Source of the DNA: Xanthomonas sp. 3793
GTDB taxonomy: Bacteria > Pseudomonadota > Gammaproteobacteria > Xanthomonadales > Xanthomonadaceae
Reading direction: 5' to 3'
Length of the DNA: 64,000 nt
NCBI RefSeq assembly: GCF_024806835.1
Contig: NZ_JANTYU010000001.1
Location: forward strand, 620,001 to 684,000
Numbering within the stretch: position 1 is the first letter of the stretch; each line of letters opens with the position of its first letter. The notes beneath the pieces are model-generated. The model did no database searches and was not told the origin of the DNA. It saw only the letters and a program-made list of their open reading frames with translations. The translations under genes were made by a program, and so were the position numbers. Of this stretch, positions 25,537-33,643 are shown piece by piece.

Positions 25537-26703
25537 ATGCAGCCCCGAGCACCCCGCAAGTCGAACCGCGTCGACGCGGCAGCGTCGCGTCCTGCTACAG
25601 CATCCATGTCGACCACGTTGCTGCACTCCCGCCGATTGTGCATCGCGTTGCTGGCGCTCATCGCACCCGGTATCGCGCAAGCGCAGGTGGACCTGTCGCA
25701 GCTGGATGCCGAGATGGCCGCGCCACGCACCCAGGTGCTGGTCCTCGGCAGCGTGCACCTGTCGCAGTTGCCCGCCGGTAGCGACATCAGTACAGCACGG
25801 CTGCAACCGGTGCTGGACCGGTTGGCGGCCTACAAGCCGACCATCATCACGACGGAGGATCTGTCGGGCGAAACCTGCGATTTGATGCGATGGCATCCTG
25901 CGGTGTATCTGCCCGAGGACACTGCAAGCTATTGCCCGGACACCAGCGAGGCAGCGCACGCGACCGGGCTGGATGCTCCCGCCGCCATCGGCAAGGTGCG
26001 TGCAATGCTCAAGACCTGGCCGCGCCTGCCCACAGCGGCGCAACGCCGACAACTCACCGCGCTGTTCCTGGCCTCGGGCGATCCGGCGTCTGCGTTGGTG
26101 CAGTGGTTGCAGCTTGCGCAGGCCGAGCAGCGGGCCGGCGACGGGTTGGATGTTGCGCTGGTGGCACAGCTGCGCAGCGCAGAGAAACGCCCAAACGAAA
26201 GTCAGCAGATTGCTGCACGCCTGGCGGCACGCCTTGGCCTGCAGCGCGTCTACCCGGTGGACGATCACACCGGCGACAACGTGGACCTGGGTGACCCTGT
26301 CGCCTATGGCAAGGCGATCCAGGCCGCGTGGGACAAAGCTGCGCCGCGTGCGCAGGCCATGCGTGAGCGCGAAGACCAACTTGCCAGCGAAGGCAAGTTG
26401 CTGGAGCTCTATCGCGCAATCAACCTGCCGGCCAGTCAGCAGTTGGCGATTGCGGTGGATTTTCGCGCCGCATTGAGCGAAAACTCGCCGCAACACTACG
26501 GCTATCGCTACGTATCCGGCTGGGAAATCCGCAACCTGCGCATGGTGTCGAATGTCCGCGCCAGCTTTGCCGAGCAACCCGATGCGCGCGTGCTGGCAGT
26601 CGTCGGCGCCATGCACAAGCCCTGGTTAGACAATCTGCTGGGGCAACTGCAGGGCGTGGATACTGTCGACGCGGAAAAGGTGCTGGGCACCGACGGGAAG
26701 TGA
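25537..26703 (+). CDS. Secreted DUF5694-like protein
   Basis: 388 aa from the ATG at 25537, chosen for AAGGA 6 nt upstream. An internal ATG at 25606 gives a more compact signal peptide (SRRLCIALLALIAPGIAQA). The mature protein starts QVDLSQLDAEM and contains TQVLVLGSVHLSQLP and a closing RVLAVVGAMHKPWLDNLL. A GxxH near each end of a mixed alpha/beta fold is reminiscent of the TraB/PrgY/ChaN-like erythromycin-esterase-type superfamily to which DUF5694 seems related. No function is known to me. It is transcribed away from the arabinosidase locus and probably independent of it. Confidence 0.65.
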   Translation: MQPRAPRKSNRVDAAASRPATASMSTTLLHSRRLCIALLALIAPGIAQAQVDLSQLDAEMAAPRTQVLVLGSVHLSQLPAGSDISTARLQPVLDRLAAYKPTIITTEDLSGETCDLMRWHPAVYLPEDTASYCPDTSEAAHATGLDAPAAIGKVRAMLKTWPRLPTAAQRRQLTALFLASGDPASALVQWLQLAQAEQRAGDGLDVALVAQLRSAEKRPNESQQIAARLAARLGLQRVYPVDDHTGDNVDLGDPVAYGKAIQAAWDKAAPRAQAMREREDQLASEGKLLELYRAINLPASQQLAIAVDFRAALSENSPQHYGYRYVSGWEIRNLRMVSNVRASFAEQPDARVLAVVGAMHKPWLDNLLGQLQGVDTVDAEKVLGTDGK

Positions 26704-26797
26704 CCGGCAGTGCGTACAACGACTTCAGCGTGACGCCCTGAATCAAGCACCTGGTCGGTCGAGTATGCGACGCCTTCGCCGTTTGCGGGAGCAGCGT

Positions 26798-26838
26798 GTC
26801 CCGTGACGGCGGGCGGGCAAGGGCCCGGCAGCCAAGCA
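26798..26838 (+). repeat. Dispersed repeat copy A
   Basis: TGTCCCGTGACGGCGGGCGG and the following GCAAGG...CAGCCAAG recur at 27215-27256 at about 85% identity, and inverted at 27136-27166. This copy lacks the facing arm. Confidence 0.6.
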
Positions 26839-26999
26839 CCAGACCGACTGCTCTACCGCTGATCCATCCGCACTTCCAAGCCCTCGATACGCAACCCACA
26901 ACGCAGTCGAGACCTGGAATGGTGGCGTTGTTTGGCCGCGCTCGGATGTTTGAATCAACAGCTCGGTGCGTCGAGGGCGCGGTGCCCTCGCCGCTTGCG

Positions 27000-27050
27000 G
27001 GACACGCCGTGAATCCGTCCGTGGAGGCTCGATGGCGGCATCCATGCCGC
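27000..27050 (+). repeat. Dispersed repeat copy B (inverted relative to 27168-27220)
   Basis: GACACGCCGTGAATCCGTCC and the following GTGGAGGCTC...GGCATCCATGCCGC are the reverse complement of 27168-27220 with few mismatches over about 50 bp. The two copies could fold against each other. Confidence 0.6.
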
Positions 27051-27135
27051 CAACGGTCCCGCAAGCGGCGAGCACACCGCGCCAGACAGTTTGCTGGCTG
27101 CTTTACTGAAAACCATGCACACCGACCCTCTCGAC

Positions 27136-27256
27136 AGGTCCTTGCCCGCCCACCGTCGCGGGACCTTACGCGGCATGGATGCCGCGTAAGAGCCTCCATG
27201 GACGGATTCACGGCGTGTCCCGCGATGGTGGGCGGGCAAGGACCCTGCAGCCAAGT
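27136..27256. repeat. MITE-like long hairpin element
   Basis: The left arm (27137-27166, AGGTCCTTGCCCGCCCACCG then TCGCGGGACC) pairs with the right arm (27214-27245, GTCCCGCGATGGTGGGCGGG then CAAGGACC). Nested inside is the perfect palindrome GCGGCATGGATGCCGC (27171-27186). The structure has no coding capacity and partial copies lie nearby, so it resembles a non-autonomous dispersed element. With the other copies it occupies most of the 784-bp gene-free interval 26704-27487. Confidence 0.6.
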
Positions 27257-27487
27257 GACAGATCAGCCGCTCTACGTTTGCAGGCTATCCGCATAGTCCG
27301 TTCGTCCGCAGACAAGACAAGCGCACTATTGAGTCGCTTCTCGATACCCGCATCAGCAGCAGCCATCAATCTGCTGACTCAGACATGCAGAGCGTGCATC
27401 TACCCAGGTGTCACCAGGCGGGACTAGCTCGCCGGCCGTGTACCCCAAGCACCAGATCGACAACCGGCGTTTGTCCCATCCAGCTGC

Positions 27488-27784
27488 TCAGGTCAGCACG
27501 TCCAGCAAGCTGCCCAGCATCTGGTCCGAGCGCCGCAATACAGTGGCATTGGCCTGGAAATCGTTGCGCGCCGACAGCCCGTCGACCAGATCGGTGACCG
27601 GCGCCGACGGATCGGACGCGTCATCGACCAGGCTGGCCGCCACACCGCCATTGGCCTGCGTGCTGGCGGTCACGGACTGACGCGGGCTACCGTCCACCGG
27701 TTGGCGGGCGACGTTGCTGGCGGCCACCTGCTGACGCAGCGCGGCGACCTGCATTCCGGAACTGGCGATGCTGCTGATGCTCAT
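27488..27784 (-). CDS. Miniature flagellar-rod-like protein
   Basis: 98 aa from the ATG at 27784 (CGGAG upstream). It begins MSISSIASSGMQVAALRQQV, like the N-terminal motif of flagellar rod/hook proteins (FlgB/C/F/G/E). It ends NDFQANATVLRRSDQMLGSL, like their C-terminal helix motif. Only ~45 low-complexity residues separate the two, where a real rod protein has 90-200. No flagellar gene is nearby; it sits 116 bp downstream of the GH35 gene. It may be a stand-alone coiled-coil rod-like protein or a decayed paralog. Its function is unknown. Confidence 0.65.
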   Translation of the reverse strand: MSISSIASSGMQVAALRQQVAASNVARQPVDGSPRQSVTASTQANGGVAASLVDDASDPSAPVTDLVDGLSARNDFQANATVLRRSDQMLGSLLDVLT

Positions 27785-27900
27785 GGTGGCTCCGTTACGC
27801 AAGTGAGTGAAGGACCGCGGGAAATTCAATGGAGTGAGGCACTGCGGGCAAGGGCATGCTGGCAAACCTACGGACGGAGTCGCCGCAGCGCCTGCATCCG

Positions 27901-29538
27901 TCAATAGGTTCCGACCCGCACCCGCAACACCACCGGTTCGGGACTGCTGGAACCCCCGCGGCCGAAGTTGAGCCCGTAGTCGGTCTGGTCGCCGTTGAGC
28001 TGTTTTTCCGCCTGCCAGCGCCCGTCCACATACCGCCCCTGCTCCACCCGCAACAGTTGCCCATGACGGGTATCGGCTGCCTCGCGGAAAAATTCAATGC
28101 GCGCGGCCATGCCGGTGACCAGAAACTCCTCCGGCCCCAGCTGCGCCACCAGCAGCCGCCCGGCGTGGTCGTCGTTGCCCGGCAGGATCGCCGGCGCATC
28201 GCCCCACATCGGCGCCCCGAACGACACCTTGGCCTGCCAATCGCCAAAGCGCAGCGTGCGCTGCGGCATGCCAGGCTGCTCGGCCACGCCTTGCAGGCGG
28301 CCTTCGAATGCGGCCTGCGCCAACACGCGCTGCAACGGCGCCAGCAACTGGAAGTTGGCCGCATGCGCGGCGGTGGCGGCCCGATTGGCCTCGCTGTCCG
28401 GGTTGCCATCCATGCCGAAGATCGAGAAGCCCACCCCGCCCTGCCCCAGTACATGAAACAGGTATGGCGCCGTCGCCGCCTCGAAGCCGGTCTCCGACAC
28501 CCAGGCCGGATTGTCCGGCCGCGCGTACTGGCCGATGACCTTGGTGTATTCGTTGTAGTCGCTGGTGTAGATGTCGGTGCCGATGAAGTCGATCGACGGG
28601 GTTGCCGCACGCCAAAGCGCGAACACATTCACCGTGGCGCCGCCGGACGGGTAATCCATGCCCGGGTAACGCTTGCCCTTGTAGCGCAGCCAGGTGTTGA
28701 CGTAGAGCGGCAGCGGATACGCACGCTTGCCGGCCGCGGCCACCTGTTCGATATACGCGGCGGTGGCATGCGCGTTGAAGGCTTCTGCCGCCTCGGCACC
28801 GAACACCTGCTGCCAGCTGCCCTGCGGCTTGCCCAGCGCCTGCGCGATCGCCGCGGGCACCGGTTGTGCGAACGCCGCCTCGCCGGCCTGGCCGTGGTCG
28901 CGTACCGTGCCGATGGCGCCAGGCTCGTTTTCCACCTGCACCAGGATCACCGTGTGGCGCTCGCCATCGACCTTGCGCAGATGCTGCATCAACGCGGTGA
29001 ACGCACGCGCATCGGCCTGCACGTTGGCATCCACATGCGGCGACAGCACATCCACCGGCTCGCCATTGGCATCGCGCATGCGCGGGTAGGTGGCGTCGTC
29101 GCGCTTGATCCACTCCGGCACGTAATGCATCTGGCCGTTCTTCCAGCTGCCGAACCACAGCAAGGCCACGCGTAGGCCGCGCTTGCGTGCGCCGGCGATC
29201 AACGCATCCACATTGGTGGTGTCGAAGCGGCCTGGCGCCGGCTCGAACTGCTCCCAGTACACCGGCGCTTCCACGGTGTTGGCATGCAGCGCCACCACCT
29301 CGTCCAGCGCCTGCGGCAATACCGCCGGCCACGCGCTGGAGTTGTGCAGCTGCGCGGCCAGGATCGTGTACGGCGCTCCGTCGACGAAGACCGCGTGGCG
29401 GCCGTTCTGGCTGACGAAGCGCGGCATTTCTTCTGCGCACGCTGCCGGTGCCATCGCGGCTGTCAGCAACGACAGCACACACAGGCAGACAACCGCGCGG
29501 CCACGCCAGCGCAAGGCGAATAAACGGGAAAACAGCAT
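27901..29538 (-). CDS. GH35 beta-galactosidase (DUF5597-containing), exported
   Basis: 545 aa. The ATG at 29538 shares its A with the upstream TGA (TGATG), and GGAGG precedes it; the longer frame is a shadow. The signal peptide is VVCLCVLSLLTAAMAPAACA. A TIM barrel carries the acid/base Glu in LVQVENEPGAIG and the probable nucleophile Glu in WVSETGFEAA. A C-terminal beta domain corresponds to DUF5597. GH35 enzymes remove terminal beta-galactose, for example from arabinogalactan-protein side chains. Translational coupling to a secreted S9 peptidase suggests concerted attack on a glycoprotein (inference). Confidence 0.87.
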   Translation of the reverse strand: MLFSRLFALRWRGRAVVCLCVLSLLTAAMAPAACAEEMPRFVSQNGRHAVFVDGAPYTILAAQLHNSSAWPAVLPQALDEVVALHANTVEAPVYWEQFEPAPGRFDTTNVDALIAGARKRGLRVALLWFGSWKNGQMHYVPEWIKRDDATYPRMRDANGEPVDVLSPHVDANVQADARAFTALMQHLRKVDGERHTVILVQVENEPGAIGTVRDHGQAGEAAFAQPVPAAIAQALGKPQGSWQQVFGAEAAEAFNAHATAAYIEQVAAAGKRAYPLPLYVNTWLRYKGKRYPGMDYPSGGATVNVFALWRAATPSIDFIGTDIYTSDYNEYTKVIGQYARPDNPAWVSETGFEAATAPYLFHVLGQGGVGFSIFGMDGNPDSEANRAATAAHAANFQLLAPLQRVLAQAAFEGRLQGVAEQPGMPQRTLRFGDWQAKVSFGAPMWGDAPAILPGNDDHAGRLLVAQLGPEEFLVTGMAARIEFFREAADTRHGQLLRVEQGRYVDGRWQAEKQLNGDQTDYGLNFGRGGSSSPEPVVLRVRVGTY

Positions 29539-31886
29539 CAGCGAGCCTCCGGGGCGGATGAATTCCAGTGCGGCGTGGGCTGCCCTAGCAGGTGGCGCAC
29601 GAAGAAGTCGTACTGGCGACGCTGCACGTAGTCGATCGGCCCGCTGGAGCGGCCCACCGAATGTTCGCCGCCCGGCACATTGAGCAGGTCGAAGTCCTTG
29701 CCGGCCTTGACCAGGGCGTCCACCACCTGCGCGGTGGACGCCGGATCCACGTTGCTGTCCTGCTCGCCGACGATCAGCAGCAGGTCGCCCTGCAGCCTGG
29801 CCGCGTTCACCACTCCCGAGGCAGCGGCATAGCTGGCGTCCACCGGCCAGCCCATCCACTGCTCGTTCCAGCTGATCTTGTCCATGCGGTTGTCGTAGCA
29901 CCCGGCAAACGCCACGCCCACCTTGTAGAAGTCCGGGTGACGTTCCAGCGCGCCCAAGGTGCTTTGCCCGCCAGCCGAGGCGCCGTAGATGCCGACCCGG
30001 CCGATGTCGTAGGACCGGTCCTTTGCGGCGAGCGCACGATGCCAGGCAATACGATCGGGAAAGCCGGAATCGCTCAGGTTCTTCCACGCCACGTCATGAA
30101 AGGCCTTGGAACGGTTGGCGGTGCCCATGCCGTCGATCATCACCACGATGAAACCCAGATCGGCCTGCGCCTGCATGCCGATCTGCTTGTCGCCGCCGGA
30201 GTGATAGCCGAACGGCCAGAACGTCTTCGGCACGAAGGAGTCGTGCGGGCCGGCGTAGATGTTTTCGATCACCGGATACTTTTTGCGCGGGTCGTAATCG
30301 CGTGGCCGCACCACCATGCCCCAGATGTCGGTGCTGCCGTCGCGGCCCTTGGCAACGAAGGTTTCCGGCGCACGCCAGCCGGCGGCAAGCAAGCGCTCGA
30401 TGTTGCCGCGCTCCACCTGCTGCAACAGCCGGCCATCGATGGCATGCAGCTCCATCACCGGCGGCAGGTCCGGGCGCGAATAGACATCGACGTAATGCCG
30501 CCCATCGTCTGCAATGGCCACCTCGTGATCGGCATCGACGGCGGTCAATCGGTGAAGGTTCCGTCCATCGAAATCCACGCTGTAGAGCTGCCGGTAGTAC
30601 GGGTCCTTGCCCGCATCCATGCCGCTGGCGGTGAACCAGATGCGGCGCTGTGCATCGTCGACCTTCAGCACATCGCGCACCACCCAGGCCCCGCGGGTGA
30701 GTTGGCGCCTGGGCTTGCCGCTGCGTCCATCGAACAGATACAGATGCCGCCAGCCATCGCGCTCGGAGATCCACACGATCTCGTTGCCATGCGCGTCCAC
30801 CTCGTGACGAAAGCTGCGGTCCGCATAGACGAAGGTACGCGCGTCTTCGGCCACGGCCACATGCGCCCGCCCGCTGCGGGCATCCACCGCAATCACGCGC
30901 ATGTGCTGAAAGCCGCGCTGCACATACTCAAAGCTCACGCTGCGCCCATCTGCCCGCCATTGCAGCGGCGACAACGAATACGGCGTGGCAAACAGCGCGT
31001 TGTCCACCACGCGCCGCGTGCCATCCACCGCCAGCAGCACCGGCCGTTCCACATCCACCGCATCGCCCGGCTTGGGATAAAGCTGGGTATGCACTACCGG
31101 CTGAAGGCGTCCGGCAGGCGCGGCCTCCACACGCGTCACCCGGCGCGCAGTGCCCGGCCGCACCCGATACACCGCCAGCTGTTGCGAATCGGGCGACCAG
31201 GCAATGCTGTCCGGATCGAAATAATCCTCGGCGCGGCCATCGTCGGTGCGCTGCACCAGCTGACCATCGGCCACCCGGCGCACGATCAGGTTCCAGCCAT
31301 CGGCCAGCGCTTCCCATTGCCCGTCGGGCGAACGGCGCGGGGTGGTGTCGGCCGCCACCTCCGGGTCGCGCACCACGCCAAAGCCGCGCGGTCGCTGCTG
31401 CGACTGCGGCTGCCTGTCGCGGGCATCGGGCGCGCATTGATACGTGGTCAACGTACAGCGCCAGGGAGCATCGTCGATGGCGAACACGATCGCGCCGTCT
31501 TCGCGCGTTCCTTCCTGCGAGTACGCAAACCGCTCGAACGGCAACGTCAACGCCGCATAGGCGGTGCCGGTGGCGGCCTGCAGCGCCTGTGCCACGCGCG
31601 CCTGGTCGAAGGCCGGTTGCTTGTGCAGCGTGGCCACATCTACGCGGACGAAGGCAAATCCGCCGGGTACGGTCTTGCGGTAATAGAACGTGCCATCGTC
31701 CTGCCATTGCGCCGGCCAGGCGACGTTTTCGGTCAGCGTGCTCCAGTGCGCGCGCAGGCCAAGCGAACGCTGGTAATCGGCCACCCAGGGCGCCGCCTGC
31801 GCAGTGGCGGCGAGCAACAGGATGCAGGCGGCCATGGCGCGCGAGACCTGCACTGCCCATGCGGGACGCCGCGCGTCACTCGCCAT
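29538..31886 (-). CDS. Secreted S9 (DPP IV-type) peptidase, second copy
   Basis: 782 aa from the ATG at 31886. GGAAG lies upstream and the gene overlaps the permease stop by 11 bp. Signal peptide: RAMAACILLLAATAQA. It has a DPPIV-type propeller, then a hydrolase domain with GIYGASAGGQSTLG (nucleophile Ser), GEQDSNVDPAS (Asp) and PGGEHSVG (His). It is paralogous to the peptidase at 10455-12899, and the two share the unusual stretch following the elbow (NRMDK, NEQWMGWPV). It is expected to release X-Pro or X-Hyp dipeptides in the periplasm. It is coupled on both sides, to the APC permease and GH35. Confidence 0.88.
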   Translation of the reverse strand: MASDARRPAWAVQVSRAMAACILLLAATAQAAPWVADYQRSLGLRAHWSTLTENVAWPAQWQDDGTFYYRKTVPGGFAFVRVDVATLHKQPAFDQARVAQALQAATGTAYAALTLPFERFAYSQEGTREDGAIVFAIDDAPWRCTLTTYQCAPDARDRQPQSQQRPRGFGVVRDPEVAADTTPRRSPDGQWEALADGWNLIVRRVADGQLVQRTDDGRAEDYFDPDSIAWSPDSQQLAVYRVRPGTARRVTRVEAAPAGRLQPVVHTQLYPKPGDAVDVERPVLLAVDGTRRVVDNALFATPYSLSPLQWRADGRSVSFEYVQRGFQHMRVIAVDARSGRAHVAVAEDARTFVYADRSFRHEVDAHGNEIVWISERDGWRHLYLFDGRSGKPRRQLTRGAWVVRDVLKVDDAQRRIWFTASGMDAGKDPYYRQLYSVDFDGRNLHRLTAVDADHEVAIADDGRHYVDVYSRPDLPPVMELHAIDGRLLQQVERGNIERLLAAGWRAPETFVAKGRDGSTDIWGMVVRPRDYDPRKKYPVIENIYAGPHDSFVPKTFWPFGYHSGGDKQIGMQAQADLGFIVVMIDGMGTANRSKAFHDVAWKNLSDSGFPDRIAWHRALAAKDRSYDIGRVGIYGASAGGQSTLGALERHPDFYKVGVAFAGCYDNRMDKISWNEQWMGWPVDASYAAASGVVNAARLQGDLLLIVGEQDSNVDPASTAQVVDALVKAGKDFDLLNVPGGEHSVGRSSGPIDYVQRRQYDFFVRHLLGQPTPHWNSSAPEAR

Positions 31887-33462
31887 CGTCTTCTTCCAGC
31901 GCCAGTTCATCGCTGCGCAGGCCGCTGCGTGCGCCCCAGTGATAGATGAAGAACGCAATCACCGCCACGCTCAGCGTATCGAACGGATGCGCGATCCAGC
32001 CGTGCCCGCCGAACGTACCGGCCCAGGACACCGCCATCACCAGCACGAAGAACACGATCAACCACAACGACGCGCGCACCTGCCGCAGCAAGCGCGCCCT
32101 GCCCTCGCGCGCTGGCAGCCGATACAGCACGTACAGGACAAAGGCGAGCACTTGCAGGCCAAGCAGCCACGACAAGGTCGGCCAGGTGGACCAGTACACG
32201 ATCAACGCGGCCACCATGAACGACAGCGGCCCCAGCACGCTCAGCCCGCGCACGAAGAAAGGCCGCGGCAAGTCCGGCGCGCTGCGGCGTAACGCAGCCA
32301 CCGTCACCGGCGCCACCGCATAGCTCAGCACCAGGGCCGCCGACACCACACCGATCAGCGTCTCCCATGACGGGAACGGCAGCGTCCAGAAGATCGACAG
32401 GCCCAGGCTCAGCCACAACGCCGGACGCGGGATCCCCGATTGCGGATCCACCCGCGTCAGCACCGGCAGGAACCCGCCGCTGCGCGCCCAGCCATACACC
32501 ACGCGCGGCGTGGCATTCATGTAGATGTTGCCGGTGCCGCTGGGCGAAACCATCGCATCGCAGATTACCAGCGCCGCCAGCCAAGCCATGCCCAACGCCA
32601 GCGCGATATCGTGATAAGGCAACGAAAACGCCTTGTCGATGCCGCTCCAGCCCTGCGCCAGTTGCGCCGCCGGGATGCTGCCCAGAAAGGCCAGCTGCAG
32701 CAGCACGTAGATCACCGTGGACAGCGCCACCGACAGGATCAGCGCGATGGGAATATTGCGCTGCGGGTCGCGCACCTCGCTGGCCACCGACACGATGGGG
32801 GTCAGGCCCAGGTAGGCAAAGATGATCCCGCCGGCGGAGATCGCCGCTTCCACCCCGGCCATGCCCGACGGCGCGAAACCATGCACGCTCAGGTTGCCTG
32901 CATTGAAGTGCTTCATCAGCAGCACGATTACCAGGATCGGCACCAGAAACTTGAAGATGCTGACGATGTTGTTGGCCAGCGCAAACGTCTTGACGCTGAA
33001 GTAGTTCAGCACGAAGAAGAGCAACAGCAAGACCAGTTGCGCCAACCAGCCCCAGACGCTGGGATGGCTGCTGCCTGGCTGACTCAGCCACGGGAACCAC
33101 GCCGCCGCATATTGCCGCGCCGCTTCCACTTCGATCGCAATCAGGCTGGAAAACGCGATCAGGGTGATGAAGCCGGTCAACGAACCCAGCAAGCCACCGT
33201 GCGAATACTCCGGATAGCGCACCACCCCGCCGGCGCGCGGCAGCGCGGCACCGAGCTCGCAGTACACCAGCCCCAGCAACAACACCGCAATGCCGCCAAG
33301 TATCCACGACAGGATGCCGGCCGGGCCGGCGATAGAAGACACATGGCTTGCGGAAAACAACCACCCCGAGCCGAAGATGGAACCCAGGCCGATGAAGGTC
33401 AGGTCGGTCAGGCTCAGTCGCTTGTGGAACTTGCCTTGCGTGGTCGCACCGTGTGTGGTCAT
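31876..33462 (-). CDS. APC-family amino acid permease
   Basis: 528 aa with about 12-14 hydrophobic helices. The first helix has LTFIGLGSIFGSGWLF, containing the glycine-rich unwound segment typical of APC transporters, followed by PAGILSWILGG. The C-terminus is acidic (ELALEEDDGE) and cytoplasmic. It is the first gene of an overlapping trio with the S9 peptidase and GH35. Its position between the peptidases and the hydroxyproline operon makes uptake of hydroxyproline, proline or a related amino acid a reasonable guess. The substrate cannot be read from sequence. Confidence 0.85.
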   Translation of the reverse strand: MTTHGATTQGKFHKRLSLTDLTFIGLGSIFGSGWLFSASHVSSIAGPAGILSWILGGIAVLLLGLVYCELGAALPRAGGVVRYPEYSHGGLLGSLTGFITLIAFSSLIAIEVEAARQYAAAWFPWLSQPGSSHPSVWGWLAQLVLLLLFFVLNYFSVKTFALANNIVSIFKFLVPILVIVLLMKHFNAGNLSVHGFAPSGMAGVEAAISAGGIIFAYLGLTPIVSVASEVRDPQRNIPIALILSVALSTVIYVLLQLAFLGSIPAAQLAQGWSGIDKAFSLPYHDIALALGMAWLAALVICDAMVSPSGTGNIYMNATPRVVYGWARSGGFLPVLTRVDPQSGIPRPALWLSLGLSIFWTLPFPSWETLIGVVSAALVLSYAVAPVTVAALRRSAPDLPRPFFVRGLSVLGPLSFMVAALIVYWSTWPTLSWLLGLQVLAFVLYVLYRLPAREGRARLLRQVRASLWLIVFFVLVMAVSWAGTFGGHGWIAHPFDTLSVAVIAFFIYHWGARSGLRSDELALEEDDGE

Positions 33463-33643
33463 AGCTGGCCCCGAACGAATGGAAAGTGCGCGTGCTGCGG
33501 AAGATGGCGTGGTCGTGCGTGCCGTGTGGCGGTCAATGGATTTGCACTGTGCTCAGCACTGCACGGTGGTCTTGCGCAGGCGGGCGCGTGCCGGCAACAG
33601 CCACACGCGCCTGGCACCTGGGTGAAAACACGCGTGGAGAAAC

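Noticed and set aside
26796..27427. Small genes in the repeat patch
   Set aside because: Translations such as SRDGGRARTLQPSDRS follow the repeated DNA in several frames and both strands, so they are products of the repeat and not conserved proteins.
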